In this document: one piece after another, positions 1 through 9,015 of the stretch
Numbering within the stretch: the stretch's first letter is position 1
Layout of the letters: each line of letters opens with the position of its first letter
From: an uncultured Opitutia bacterium
GTDB lineage: Bacteria; Verrucomicrobiota; Verrucomicrobiia; Opitutales; Coraliomargaritaceae
Assembly: GCA_937136395.1 (NCBI GenBank)
Contig: CAKZOI010000021.1
Coordinates: 186,001 to 250,000, forward strand
Direction of reading: 5' to 3'
DNA: 64,000 nucleotides
Notes under the pieces: generated by a model
The model's input: only the letters and a program-made list of their open reading frames with translations
Databases searched by the model: none
What the model was told of the DNA's origin: nothing
Made by a program: the position numbers and the translations under genes

Positions 1-515
1 AGAAGTTAGAGGTCGATGGTAAGGTCTATTTGATTCAAGTTGGGAGTGCTGGTGGTTGTCTCGTTTATAGCGCACCGGAGGGGACGAAACCTGAGCTAGA
101 AAGTATTCAATCTTGGGGGAATTATTCTGCGTATTATCAGTCCGCCGATCCTGTGAAAGCGGACTATAAATTTAATCTTTATGGCCCCTATGTATGCTGG
201 GACTCAAATGATGAGTTGATTTCACGTAATTTTGCCGATGGGAAAGGCGCGATTCACTCTTATGACAAGAAGGGGCGAGTATTTCATAAAGAGTGGTCGC
301 TAATCGATGGGGAGACACGTAGTGAGAGTCGTGGTTATTATGATCGCTATGGTCACATCGCTCTGGAAGATCGAACGACTCGAAGTCCAGATGGTGTCTA
401 CACCTCTCAGATTTATCGATACCGTAAGCCCTGCAAGGCTAGCGAATTTGAATTCACTAAAGAGCTGTTGCTGGATAATTTTGATCTATACGACCATCCT
501 TACAGTGTGCGTTAG
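1..515 (+). CDS. Hypothetical protein, 5' end cut off by window edge
   Basis: The reading frame is open from base 3 and ends at the TAG at 513-515, so only the C-terminal 170 or so residues are seen. A TTG at 30 is in frame but is probably internal, because the upstream codons read on as plausible protein. The visible part is rich in Tyr, Gly and charged residues. It has loosely repeated YD-like segments ('YDKKGRVFHKEW', 'YYDRYGHIALEDR') reminiscent of RHS/YD or MORN-type beta repeats, but too few to assign a family. No catalytic motif is recognised. Function unknown. Confidence 0.6.
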   Translation, partial: KLEVDGKVYLIQVGSAGGCLVYSAPEGTKPELESIQSWGNYSAYYQSADPVKADYKFNLYGPYVCWDSNDELISRNFADGKGAIHSYDKKGRVFHKEWSLIDGETRSESRGYYDRYGHIALEDRTTRSPDGVYTSQIYRYRKPCKASEFEFTKELLLDNFDLYDHPYSVR

Positions 516-603
516 CCATGTCTTTGGGTTACACTGAGTGGTTTTGTGAGACCGCTTAAGAACGATAAATTTCACTGAAAGACTCAGCCTAAAGGCTTAG
601 GCT
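86..603 (+). other. Region note: hairpin after the first gene lies at 586-603
   Basis: The hairpin itself spans 586-603 (arms 586-592 AGCCTAA and 597-603 TTAGGCT, 4-base loop) and sits 71 bp after the stop of the first gene. No T-run follows, so it is only a weak candidate for a transcription stop. The wider coordinates here merely tie the hairpin to the end of the gene it would serve. Confidence 0.2.
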
Positions 604-681
604 AACAGGTGTATTTTATATGAGGAATTCAGACGTGCCTGGAAGCTTGCGAATTTTCAAAGTTTAGAAATAAATGGATCA

Positions 682-1440
682 ATGAAGTTATCCACCAGTT
701 GGCTAATCGTTTCGATGCTTGTTTTTCAGCCAGTTCGGGCGGTCGAGCAGTTGCAATACGAAATCGTTGCTTCGTATCCACATGATCCGAAGGCGTGGAC
801 GCAGGGACTATTCTATAATAACGGCACGCTTTACGAGAGCACTGGGCTTTATGGGCAGTCGAGCTTGCGGCGAGTTGATTTGAAGACTGGCCGAGTCTTG
901 CAGAATGAGGCACTCAGTGATCGATATTTTGCTGAGGGCATAACCCTGTTTAAAGATAAGCTATATCAACTGACATGGTTGGCTAATACAGGTTTTATTT
1001 ATAACCCGAAAAGCTTCGAGCGCATTGGTTCGTTCAAGTATTTTGGTGAAGGTTGGGGGCTGACTCACGATAGTTCCCATTTAATTCTGAGTGATGGCAC
1101 TTCAGTGATCCGTTTCATCGATCCCGAAACGATGATGACAGTTCGTCGTATCAACGTTCGCATGGATGAGGAAGCCATGATCGATTTGAACGAGTTAGAA
1201 TATATCGAAGGCTATATTTACGCGAATGTTTGGCATGAAAATATGATTTTGAAAATCGACCCAGCGAATGGTCAGGTCGTCGGTCTTCTAGATTTATCAG
1301 AGCTTTGGCCTGAGCGTCCTAAAGATGAGGGTGCCGTTTTGAATGGGATCGCCTACAATGCTGAGAAAGATGTATTTTACATCACTGGAAAATTTTGGGC
1401 TAAACTATTTGAAATCCGTTTGAAGGAATCAACGAAGTGA
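682..1440 (+). CDS. Glutaminyl-peptide cyclotransferase (plant-type glutamine cyclotransferase), secreted
   Basis: Converts N-terminal glutamine of peptides to pyroglutamate in the papaya-type five-bladed beta-propeller family (PF05096). A signal peptide covers about residues 1-20 (KLSTSWLIVSMLVFQPVRA), so the enzyme acts outside the cytoplasm. Family signatures are clear and in order: 'WTQGLFYNNGTLYESTGLYG', 'FAEGITLFKDKLYQLTW', 'GWGLTHDSSHLILSDG', 'LNELEYIEGYIYANVW' and 'LNGIAYNAEKDVFYITGK' near the C-terminus. The length of 252 aa is normal. The ATG at 682 places the signal peptide at the N-terminus. It is a monocistronic gene with 255 bp of non-coding sequence after it. Confidence 0.9.
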   Translation: MKLSTSWLIVSMLVFQPVRAVEQLQYEIVASYPHDPKAWTQGLFYNNGTLYESTGLYGQSSLRRVDLKTGRVLQNEALSDRYFAEGITLFKDKLYQLTWLANTGFIYNPKSFERIGSFKYFGEGWGLTHDSSHLILSDGTSVIRFIDPETMMTVRRINVRMDEEAMIDLNELEYIEGYIYANVWHENMILKIDPANGQVVGLLDLSELWPERPKDEGAVLNGIAYNAEKDVFYITGKFWAKLFEIRLKESTK

Positions 1441-1695
1441 GTTTCAGAGCTGATTCCCTGATACGTCAAGCAGGGGGGGCAGAGGACGTAAGTGGCTCAG
1501 AAGATAACATGGGAGTCGTTGCCAGTGGTGAGTAATCTCTAGGCTGACACTTTTACACCATAGAACTCCTTGTTTCGAAGCGTCATTTCAAGAGCGCTTT
1601 AGCGGCTCTAAATACTATCAGACTTCTTTTCTTTATCTTCGGTCTTGGCGATTGAGCACCTAGCAATTATGAATTAGAAACTTACCTCTTACTGT

Positions 1696-2826
1696 ATGTT
1701 AGTGAAAATTTACTTATTGCTACTCTGCTTATGCGTTGTCGCTGGCTGTTCGTCGACTTCGGAAACGGACTCATCCATGTCTACTACAAATCCTATGGGT
1801 AAATCTCCTTCGGCGCAGTCGAAGAAAGTATCACACGCGAAACGCTTTTCACAAAAGCAAACTGTAGAATCTCGCAAACCTGTCGAAGGCCTTACGCAAA
1901 CGGAGTCAGCAAAGCCCATAGCAACAATAAGACCTAAAAGCGAGGAGAGTGCTCCGCCTGAAGTGGAAGTGTCGCTCGTCGCCGAAACGCAGGAACCAAT
2001 GGATGTGGAGCTGCCAAAAAATGCGGCTGAGCCGACTTTAATGACAGTCATTACACCTGAGCCTGAAAACACAGTTAAACCTGAGCAGGTGCAGCCTGTT
2101 GTGGAAGCGCAACGATTCAAGGAAGCGGTGGAGGATCCAGAGCCAGTTGTCCAGCAAATGGACGCTCTAGAACCTGAACCTGTTATTATAACAGAGCTAG
2201 CTATCAGTGATTCAATCTCAGGTCCGACTCAGTTAGGGCTGACGGATACACTTCAGGTGCAGGGGCACGAGTCACTTGAAATGTATGATACGGTCGTTTC
2301 CGAAGTGACTTCGATTAAGATGGAGCCCGTTGGACCTGAACCTGCACTGATCCCTATTGTGAAGCCAGAAACGGCTCAGCTCGCATCTGAGGAAATTGAG
2401 CCTGAAGTGGAACAGCTAGAGATCGAAGACGCGAATACTGAAGAGTTGGCGGCTTCCACCTCGATGCCAGTAGAGTCCGTTGCGCAAGACACCTTAGACC
2501 GCTTCACTACAAAACTGACAGTGGTTGCTACAGGGCCACACCCTGTATACTTCATCTCAGAAGGTGAGTTGCTTGCAAGCGTAGCGGAAATCACTGATGC
2601 CAACGCAATGGTGGACTACGTCGGCCCCAGGGAATTAGAATTATGGAAGGCCGTCGGCAATGGGGCCGCTGATGCAAATTCTGTAATGGAGTATATCGGT
2701 TCGGTCACGCTGTCTGAAAAGTCCTCCGGCTATATCCTGATGTGCACAGCTGTTGATACAGCGTATGGAGGTATCGATTACTATCTTGAATTAATGCCTC
2801 AGGGCGCCGAGCTCGCTCCTCGGTAA
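1696..2826 (+). CDS. Glu/Pro-rich lipoprotein of unknown function
   Basis: The N-terminus is a lipoprotein signal peptide with Cys18 in 'VVAGC', so the product should be lipidated by Lgt (encoded nearby at 5171-6010). About residues 25-270 are low-complexity, rich in Glu, Pro, Val, Thr and Ser, with many 'EPEPV'/'PEPE' runs. This suggests an extended, acidic, periplasm-spanning linker. The last 100 residues are less biased and may fold ('DANAMVDYVGPRELELWKAVGNG'). No homologue is recognised. It converges with the PilC/GspF gene. Confidence 0.7.
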   Translation: MLVKIYLLLLCLCVVAGCSSTSETDSSMSTTNPMGKSPSAQSKKVSHAKRFSQKQTVESRKPVEGLTQTESAKPIATIRPKSEESAPPEVEVSLVAETQEPMDVELPKNAAEPTLMTVITPEPENTVKPEQVQPVVEAQRFKEAVEDPEPVVQQMDALEPEPVIITELAISDSISGPTQLGLTDTLQVQGHESLEMYDTVVSEVTSIKMEPVGPEPALIPIVKPETAQLASEEIEPEVEQLEIEDANTEELAASTSMPVESVAQDTLDRFTTKLTVVATGPHPVYFISEGELLASVAEITDANAMVDYVGPRELELWKAVGNGAADANSVMEYIGSVTLSEKSSGYILMCTAVDTAYGGIDYYLELMPQGAELAPR

Positions 2827-2917
2827 ATGTGTTGCTGGGCTCGCTCCGCTTCGAAGTCTTCTACGCTAGGGAATGTCGTGCTCAGGCAATCGATGTCTGC
2901 GGTTCAAACGAGAGCTT

Positions 2918-4204
2918 TTACATCGAGAGTGTTTTACTCACCTGGAAGACACTGGTAACGATACCGACTGCAATCAACGCGACGAGACAGAAGGCGAAAA
3001 GTAGGGCGCCTGTTGCGACAATATTCGTCAAAGCACTTAGGCGGGCACTGAGTTCAGCGCGAAAGCCTTTAGTGATTTCATCCATACTATGGCTCAAATT
3101 TCCAGTGTTTTCACCGACGCTTAAGATGTCGATTGCTAGGTCAGGCATGAACTCGTTGCGCTTGAAAGCTTGGGCTACAGAGAGTCCTTCGTTCACTTGG
3201 TTTCGAGCGGTTTTAAAGCGCTCGCGTAAATCCGTATTTTTAATGGTGCGTTCAGTAAGACGCAAGGTCTCTGTGGTATTGATTCCACTTTCGAGTAAGG
3301 TGCTGATCAAATTTCCGCATTGGAATAGGTCAGAGTAATAAAAAATCTTGCCGAGGAGGGGGATCTTTAACGCAAAGCGATCTGTAGCATGCAAGCCTTT
3401 GGGGCTGGATCGCCATTGCCGTAGCGCTAATGATGCGATGAAGCCTGCAATCAAAATGAATGGGCCGAACTTCAGCAGATAGTCTGATCCATCTATTAGC
3501 ATACGCGCACTAAAGGTCATTTCACCACCAAGTTTTTCGAGCATGCTTTGGATTTCGGGCAGGAGCACTAGTAGGAAAATGACGACGACAATAAATGCGA
3601 CAAAGCAAATAAATGCGGGATAGGCCATACTGGTGACGACTTTTTGTCGAATCGCCTGTTTCTCTTCCAAGTAATCGATGACTTTTCTTAAGATTGGCGC
3701 GAGGCTGCCCGTGGCTTCGCCTGCTTCGATTACGTAGGTAATCGATCCTGAATAATACTTCGGTTGGCGTGCCAGTGCGGAGGCAAGTGTATGCCCTTCG
3801 CTTAAGTCTCTCCAGAGTCCGTTGGCTAGTTGCTTTTGCTCTGGGTCACTTAAGCGCTGGCTCAAGATACGAATCGAGTCGCCGATTGGTAGGCCAGAGC
3901 CATGTAGCTCCATAAGGCGTTTCAAGAAATTCAATCCGACGCGTTCGCGCTTTGGGCTCTTACCTTTTGCCGCAGGTGTGTCGTTGTCACTACTGCTTGA
4001 CGATTGTTTTGTTTTTAGAGCCGATAGGGCACTGAGTAATCCCTGCAATGCAGAGGGTTTCTTCGCTGCTTGTTGCTTAAGCGTGATTGGGCTTAGGCTT
4101 TGCTCTTGCAAGCGCAGCATCGCTTGACGGCGATCAGGAGCTTCAATCGTTCCTGTCGAGATTTGCCCATCTTTTTGGCGCGCTTTATAGTCAAACTCTG
4201 GCAT
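2918..4204 (-). CDS. Type II secretion / type IV pilus inner-membrane protein, GspF/PilC family
   Basis: GspF/PilC proteins are the inner-membrane platform that couples the assembly ATPase to pseudopilus or pilus growth. The N-terminus 'MPEFDYKARQKDGQISTGTIEA' is the classical start of the family. Two GspF (T2SSF) domains follow at about 90-215 and 295-415, with hydrophobic segments near 200-225, 245-265 and 395-420. A Ser/Lys-rich linker (about 65-88) is slightly longer than usual. At 428 aa it is full length. No GspE, GspG, PilB or PilT gene is near, so it is an orphan here and either pilus or type II secretion membership is possible. Confidence 0.9.
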   Translation of the reverse strand: MPEFDYKARQKDGQISTGTIEAPDRRQAMLRLQEQSLSPITLKQQAAKKPSALQGLLSALSALKTKQSSSSSDNDTPAAKGKSPKRERVGLNFLKRLMELHGSGLPIGDSIRILSQRLSDPEQKQLANGLWRDLSEGHTLASALARQPKYYSGSITYVIEAGEATGSLAPILRKVIDYLEEKQAIRQKVVTSMAYPAFICFVAFIVVVIFLLVLLPEIQSMLEKLGGEMTFSARMLIDGSDYLLKFGPFILIAGFIASLALRQWRSSPKGLHATDRFALKIPLLGKIFYYSDLFQCGNLISTLLESGINTTETLRLTERTIKNTDLRERFKTARNQVNEGLSVAQAFKRNEFMPDLAIDILSVGENTGNLSHSMDEITKGFRAELSARLSALTNIVATGALLFAFCLVALIAVGIVTSVFQVSKTLSM

Positions 4205-4336
4205 ATTATTGGATTACAGATGTGTGCTGTGTTTGGAATTGAGTCGATGTTATTTGACTAGATCAATACATTTGGAACAAAAGGATGCCCTTGCTATCTT
4301 TAGTTCGATGTATTTGTTTCAGAATAGTATTATATT

Positions 4337-5140
4337 ATGAGATATTCATTATTTAAGTGCTCAATACCCGTATGCTTGCTGTTGATAGTGAATTCGCTCT
4401 TTGCTGATAAGAGCTTAGAGACGCTCACTTTTGACGAAGAGTCTATGAATGTGCTCATTCGGCAGACGGCAATGCCTGAGATGGGTGAGAGTCGACTAGA
4501 GACGATTTTGGCGCGCTACTATTCAGAGGGTCTTGGAGGTGTTGAGAATTGGAAGAAAATTGAAAGCCTTAAGGTTTTTGGCACGTTGAAAACAAAGACC
4601 GAGACTTTTAATTTAGCGGCATATCAAAAGAAGCCAAATCTCATTAAAATAACCCTTCGTAATGAGAACAAGCAGTTTACGCTCGGTTATAACGGAGAGA
4701 AGGCCTGGGAGCTCTTACCGGACTCGCGAGGGAAGGCTTCCGAGATGGACCTCGCAGTCGCTCGTCGCTTTATACACAGTGCCCATTTTGGTAATTATTT
4801 GCTCTATCCGTATGAGCAAGGAAAGACGGTTAGTTATGTGGATACGGTGCCCGTTGAAGGTTCGATTTGCCACCAGATTCGAGTGATTTTGGATACCAGT
4901 TATCAAGTGGATTATTTTATCGATATTAGGACCTATCTTGAAATTAAAGTGGTGAACACCGACCTCAGCGATCAATCGGTTAACTCCACTATCTTTACCG
5001 ATTACATTCGCGAATTCGGTATGCCGATCGCAAAAAATGTGCACAGCTATAAAAATGGTGAGTTTGTCAGTGAGCTCAATCTAGATGAGGTCAAAGTCAA
5101 CTCTGGCATTATGCCTTGGATGTTTAATATGCCAAACTAG
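4337..5140 (+). CDS. Exported LolA-like (outer-membrane lipoprotein-sorting-like) protein
   Basis: A signal peptide occupies residues 1-23 ('VCLLLIVNSLFADKS'). The mature part resembles the LolA-like beta-barrel seen in many exported proteins: 'LETILARYYSEGLGGVENWKKIESLKVFGTL', then 'LIKITLRNENKQFTLGYNGEKAW', then 'YLEIKVVNT' and a C-terminal 'YIREFGMPIAKNVHSY'. In such proteins the fold binds hydrophobic ligands. True lipoprotein transport by this one is not shown. The upstream 132 bp separate it from the divergent PilC gene, and it converges with lgt. Confidence 0.6.
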   Translation: MRYSLFKCSIPVCLLLIVNSLFADKSLETLTFDEESMNVLIRQTAMPEMGESRLETILARYYSEGLGGVENWKKIESLKVFGTLKTKTETFNLAAYQKKPNLIKITLRNENKQFTLGYNGEKAWELLPDSRGKASEMDLAVARRFIHSAHFGNYLLYPYEQGKTVSYVDTVPVEGSICHQIRVILDTSYQVDYFIDIRTYLEIKVVNTDLSDQSVNSTIFTDYIREFGMPIAKNVHSYKNGEFVSELNLDEVKVNSGIMPWMFNMPN

Positions 5141-5170
5141 CTGTTTTTGCCACGAGGTATAATGGGCGCC

Positions 5171-6010
5171 TCATGCACGCTTGCGTTGGCGTATCACAAG
5201 AATGATAGCTGCGCCGGCGGCTATCATAAATATCGAGTAGAATTGCCCACGGCTGAGTCCAAGAATCAAGTCTGCATCTGGTTGCCTATAGACTTCACAT
5301 ATGATTCTGGTGATCCCATAGAATATCAAGAATTCACCACTCAGTTGTCCCATTGAAGGCTTTGTGCGCCAATACCGCCATTGTAGATAAAGGAATGGAA
5401 GCAAGCCTTCCAAGGCGGCCTCGTAAAGTTGTGAGGGATGCCTTGGTTCCGGTCCGTAGATGCCTGTTGTAGTATCGAATTTAGACGGGCTGTATGGGAA
5501 GATGACTGCCCATGGCACGTTTGTGACGCGCCCCCAGAGTTCACCATTAATGAAATTGGCGATTCGCCCAAAGCATAGCCCAAGCGGCCCGACTGTGACC
5601 AAGACATCGCTGAGCGCGAGTATGCTGTGCCCTTGTTTGCGGGCGAACCAGATAATGGCCAGTAACACACCTACGAATCCACCATGACTGGCCATGCCGC
5701 CATCTTGCACCCGAAATATCAGAAGTGGATCACTTAGAAAGGCGTTTAAATCGTAGAGCAACATGTAGCCTAGGCGCCCACCGCCGAGCACGCCGAGGAT
5801 GATGGCAGTCATCAAGGTCGCACGCGCGTCCGAATCGATTGAGAATTTCCCCTTTTGATCGTAAACGCGAAGGAGCCACCAGGCCGCAATAAAACCTAGG
5901 AGGTAGGATAGGCCGTAGTAACGAATGCCGTCTAAACCAATTGGATTGTCGGGAAATTCGATAAGGAAGGGGCTCAGGTCATGCACCCAATAGTTACTTG
6001 CTCTCTCCAT
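5171..6010 (-). CDS. lgt: Prolipoprotein diacylglyceryl transferase
   Basis: Transfers diacylglycerol from phosphatidylglycerol to the lipobox cysteine of prolipoproteins in the inner membrane. Signature segments are present: 'ASHGGFVGVLLA', 'GRIANFINGELWGR' (Lgt signature), 'RHPSQLYEA' and a C-terminal hydrophobic helix. I chose the ATG at 6010 ('MERASNYWVHDLSPFL'), giving 279 aa, the usual family length. An upstream in-frame ATG at 6190 would add 60 unrelated residues and overlap the divergent MFS gene. Several lipoproteins that it could process lie within the window (1696, 9519, 32867). Confidence 0.95.
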   Translation of the reverse strand: MERASNYWVHDLSPFLIEFPDNPIGLDGIRYYGLSYLLGFIAAWWLLRVYDQKGKFSIDSDARATLMTAIILGVLGGGRLGYMLLYDLNAFLSDPLLIFRVQDGGMASHGGFVGVLLAIIWFARKQGHSILALSDVLVTVGPLGLCFGRIANFINGELWGRVTNVPWAVIFPYSPSKFDTTTGIYGPEPRHPSQLYEAALEGLLPFLYLQWRYWRTKPSMGQLSGEFLIFYGITRIICEVYRQPDADLILGLSRGQFYSIFMIAAGAAIILVIRQRKRA

Positions 6011-6117
6011 CGTGCATAGGATATACGGGCGTCTATCCAGAAGGTGCAACTCACAACTTTGATTTGAGGTGGTCTTTCCGTTTGCATTCACGAAGCGCAC
6101 GCTCATGCCTATGCGAT

Positions 6118-7503
6118 ATGAAATCGCCGTCGGGAGAAAAACAAAGGACTTTGAGTCGCTGGTGGAAGCCTGACTTTCCTTTGCGACCAAAGAGGTTTCC
6201 GTTTTTTTACGGTTGGGTGATCGTGGCTTTATCCACTTTAGGTATCTGTGCCAGTATGCCGGGGCAGACGGTCGGATTTAGCGTGTTTAAGTCGCGACTA
6301 TCGGAAGCCTTGGGCTTGAGCTCGATGGAGTTGAGTGTGGCGTATATGCTCGGCACTTTGTTGAGCGCAGTCGGTTTAAATGCAGGTGGGCGCTATTTTG
6401 ATCGAGCTGGTGCCCGTCGTTCGATCGTGATTTCGCTCATATCTTTAGGGCTTGTCCTGATTGGTTTAAGCTTCGTTGAAGTGATTTCCGCCTGGATCAC
6501 ATTATTCCCGCTGCTAGGAGCGACCTCCTGGCTTGCGCCGTTCTTAGTGTTGACCCTCGGTTTTGCGCTCCTGCGATTTACTGGGCAGGGTATGGTGACA
6601 CTTTCATCGCGTGCGATGATGGGCAAATGGTTTGATAAACGGCGCGGTGCGGTGACTGCATGGAGCGGTGCGATACTTTCATTTAGCTTTTCGGGTGCAC
6701 CGCTTGCGTTTGAAACGTTGATCCGGCGTTTCGGTTGGCAAGGCGCTTGGCAAGTTATCGGCTGCGTCTTGATCGGAGTGTTTGCTCTCTTATTTTGGGT
6801 CTTCGCGCGCGACAACCCAGAAGAGTGTGGCCTAGAGATGGACGGTGGCTATGTCGGCAAGCAGCGGCCAGATAACCCTGACTCTAAAATCTACCGTGAT
6901 TATACTTTGCCCGAGGCAAGACGCACTTTTTCATTTTGGGTATTCACGTTGATGTTTGGACTCAATGGATTAGTGATCACCGCCTATACGTTTCATATTT
7001 TTGAAGTAGCCGCTGAGATGAGCGTGAGCAACGACTATGTGCTCCATCTTTTTCTACCGACGGCTACTGTATCTGTCGTTTCTGGCTTCGTTATCGCCTG
7101 GCTGACAGATCAATCGTTTATGCGCATAAAATATCTTTTATGTGTCATGGCGATCTGTTCGACGGTCGGTTTTGCGACTCTGGGAATCGGTGAATACCCA
7201 AAAATGAGTTGGTTGCACATCTTGGGGTTTGGAATATCGGGAGGCTGCTGGGGCAGTTTATCCACGATTGTTTACCCGCGCTTTTTCGGGCGCAAGCACT
7301 TGGGTGCGATCTCGGGTTTGTTTATGACTGTGATTGTCGTCTCGAGTGCGATTGGCCCCGTCTTTTTTAGTTTCACTGCCAACTATTTGGGTGGATATCG
7401 CGTTGGCTTTTTATGCATGGCTGCGTTTGCTGCATTCATTGTGGTGGCATCACTGTGTGCCGAAAATCCGCAGCGTCGAGTTGCATCAAAAAGCGAGCTG
7501 TAG
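6118..7503 (+). CDS. Major facilitator superfamily transporter
   Basis: A 461-aa MFS carrier with about 12 predicted membrane helices, starting 'FFYGWVIVALSTLGICASMPGQ'. Helices 2-3 carry the MFS loop motif 'GGRYFDRAGARR'. The 'FFYGWVIV' opening and the late 'PRFFGRKHLGAISG' segment resemble the monocarboxylate/oxalate-formate branch, so an organic acid is a possible substrate, but this is only inference. The ATG at 6118 fits the cytosolic N-terminal tail and leaves 107 bp to divergent lgt. A hairpin plus T-run follows the stop. Confidence 0.85.
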   Translation: MKSPSGEKQRTLSRWWKPDFPLRPKRFPFFYGWVIVALSTLGICASMPGQTVGFSVFKSRLSEALGLSSMELSVAYMLGTLLSAVGLNAGGRYFDRAGARRSIVISLISLGLVLIGLSFVEVISAWITLFPLLGATSWLAPFLVLTLGFALLRFTGQGMVTLSSRAMMGKWFDKRRGAVTAWSGAILSFSFSGAPLAFETLIRRFGWQGAWQVIGCVLIGVFALLFWVFARDNPEECGLEMDGGYVGKQRPDNPDSKIYRDYTLPEARRTFSFWVFTLMFGLNGLVITAYTFHIFEVAAEMSVSNDYVLHLFLPTATVSVVSGFVIAWLTDQSFMRIKYLLCVMAICSTVGFATLGIGEYPKMSWLHILGFGISGGCWGSLSTIVYPRFFGRKHLGAISGLFMTVIVVSSAIGPVFFSFTANYLGGYRVGFLCMAAFAAFIVVASLCAENPQRRVASKSEL

Positions 7504-7507
7504 GGCG

Positions 7508-7528
7508 ATACACTTAGGTGTATTTTTT
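7508..7528 (+). terminator. Likely intrinsic terminator of the MFS gene
   Basis: Arms ATACAC (7508-7513) and GTGTAT (7518-7523) with a TTAG loop lead into a run of six T (7523-7528). The right half lies inside the 3' end of the convergent hydrolase gene, whose stop codon (7514-7516) falls in the loop. The stem is short (6 bp, AT-rich), so efficiency may be modest. Confidence 0.5.
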
Positions 7529-8068
7529 GACCAACTGAGTGAATGCCTTGAAGTGAGGGTGCTCTGCGCCGCCGAGTAAACTGTAGAAAATGGTTTCAGA
7601 CGGAAGCACGTGGGCCTCCATCGATAGCAGTTGCTTCAATATTGGCTCTCTGTCTTCTGGTCGGCGTTCGCTGATACAATCAGAGAGTAGAGTGACGCCG
7701 AGGTCTTGCCCGAGTCCTTGAACGGCGGTTTGGTAAACGCAGATCGAAGTTTCGATACCCGCGACGAGCAAGTGGTCGATTTGATTGGTCTCAATCCAGC
7801 GATCAATACCCTCAGCTTCAAATGCGGAAAAGGTGCTTTTTGAATAGGCGGGAGTGTGCTTTGGCAGGCATTTGGCGATGGCTTCCGTAGTCGCACCGAG
7901 TTTTTCGGGTAATTGTTCTGTGATCGCGATGCTGCAGCCTAGCAGCGAGGCCGCTTCTGCGGTGAAGCAAGTGCGCTTGATGAGTTGCTCACGGTCAGGG
8001 ATCGTGTTCAAGAAGACATCTTGGAAGTCGATAAAAAGGATGCCTAGGTGCTGTATGGGATCGGACAT
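7514..8068 (-). CDS. Isochorismatase-family cysteine hydrolase
   Basis: An alpha/beta hydrolase of the isochorismatase/nicotinamidase superfamily, 184 aa. The Asp-Lys-Cys triad is visible: Asp14 in 'LFIDFQD', Lys77 in 'KSTFSAF' and Cys110 in 'ETSICVYQTA', which also carries the usual cis-peptide region. Metal-binding histidines of nicotinamidases are not seen, so it is more like the YcaC/isochorismatase-like branch. The substrate is unknown. It stands alone, converging on the MFS gene. Confidence 0.85.
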   Translation of the reverse strand: MSDPIQHLGILFIDFQDVFLNTIPDREQLIKRTCFTAEAASLLGCSIAITEQLPEKLGATTEAIAKCLPKHTPAYSKSTFSAFEAEGIDRWIETNQIDHLLVAGIETSICVYQTAVQGLGQDLGVTLLSDCISERRPEDREPILKQLLSMEAHVLPSETIFYSLLGGAEHPHFKAFTQLVKKYT

Positions 8069-8140
8069 GATTGTTGTAGGAAACGCGTAAATGTTGAGAT
8101 AGTGGACTACTAAAGGCTGAAATACCTAGATACTGGAAGG

Positions 8141-8821
8141 CTAAACTGGATCTGGAAGGCGGCTACTGTGTGCGTAGGCGTTATGCGCACGCACCTGCAC
8201 GATTGCTTGCTCTTCAACAATGTAGGCAGTCAGGTGGCCCCCATACACACAGCCAGTGTCGATACCTATTGACTTGGGGCGCGATAAAACCTCCGGTCTG
8301 GGTGTGTGCCCATAAACGACGAATGGCTTACCAGACCAAGAGTCGGCCCAGGGGCGACCATCCGGGCAGTCGGAGCGCTTGGCTGCTTGGCCGTTTTTGT
8401 CGATCACTTGTATGCTCGTGATGAGCTCCAGTGCTTGTTCCTTCCAAGGTTGATTCGGAGCGAACCCACCGTGCACAAATACGGTTCGATTGGTTTTATC
8501 GTGTATGTAGTTGGGTAAGGATTTGAGAAACTTCCAGTCGGGTTTTGTTAATTGGTCGACTGTATCGAAATCGTAATCTTTGAGGAGGCTGGTGTCTTGT
8601 CGCTGATGAGCCGTCAACAGTCGCAACTCATGATTACCCATAATGGCTTCAATTTTGTATTCACGAGCGATTTTCAGCACTCGATGACTATCTGGGCCAC
8701 GATTGATGAGGTCGCCGACTTGTATCAGTCGGTCTTTTTTGCGAATATCTAGGGCTTGCAGTAACTCCTCAAACTCATCTGCGCAGCCGTGTATATCGCC
8801 AATAGCTATGGTTCGTCGCAT
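8141..8821 (-). CDS. ApaH/PrpE-like metallophosphatase (calcineurin-like phosphoesterase)
   Basis: A 226-aa phosphoesterase with the metal-binding blocks 'GDIHG' (8-12), 'GDLINRGPDS' (36-45), 'GNHE' (62-65) and C-terminal 'VYGHTPRPE' followed by 'IDTGCVYGGHLTA'. This is the arrangement of Ser/Thr-phosphatase-like and diadenosine-tetraphosphate hydrolases of the bacterial PPP family. Symmetrical Ap4A hydrolysis or protein dephosphorylation are both possible. The start at 8821 puts the first metal motif at residue 8, as in the family. Monocistronic. Confidence 0.85.
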   Translation of the reverse strand: MRRTIAIGDIHGCADEFEELLQALDIRKKDRLIQVGDLINRGPDSHRVLKIAREYKIEAIMGNHELRLLTAHQRQDTSLLKDYDFDTVDQLTKPDWKFLKSLPNYIHDKTNRTVFVHGGFAPNQPWKEQALELITSIQVIDKNGQAAKRSDCPDGRPWADSWSGKPFVVYGHTPRPEVLSRPKSIGIDTGCVYGGHLTAYIVEEQAIVQVRAHNAYAHSSRLPDPV

Positions 8822-9015
8822 CTGTTTGTAGTATAGAAATCTAGGTAGTTAGCTCTCGTCTTACTTAGGTTTAAGGCTCCTTGCTTGCCTGCAAGATTAT
8901 TTATTGTGCTATGTCATTAATGTCTAAAAATAAATGCTACAAATGAGGCTGTTGATGTGGTTTTGATTGCATCGTGTTGTGCACTACACACGCTATGGGC
9001 TTTATTACTATAGCT

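Noticed and set aside
2829-3338. 169-aa open frame on the plus strand
   Set aside because: It lies antisense to the C-terminal part of the PilC/GspF gene, has odd composition and no recognisable start context.
6011-6190. Upstream extension of lgt by 60 residues
   Set aside because: The added residues show no family similarity and would overlap the divergent MFS gene.
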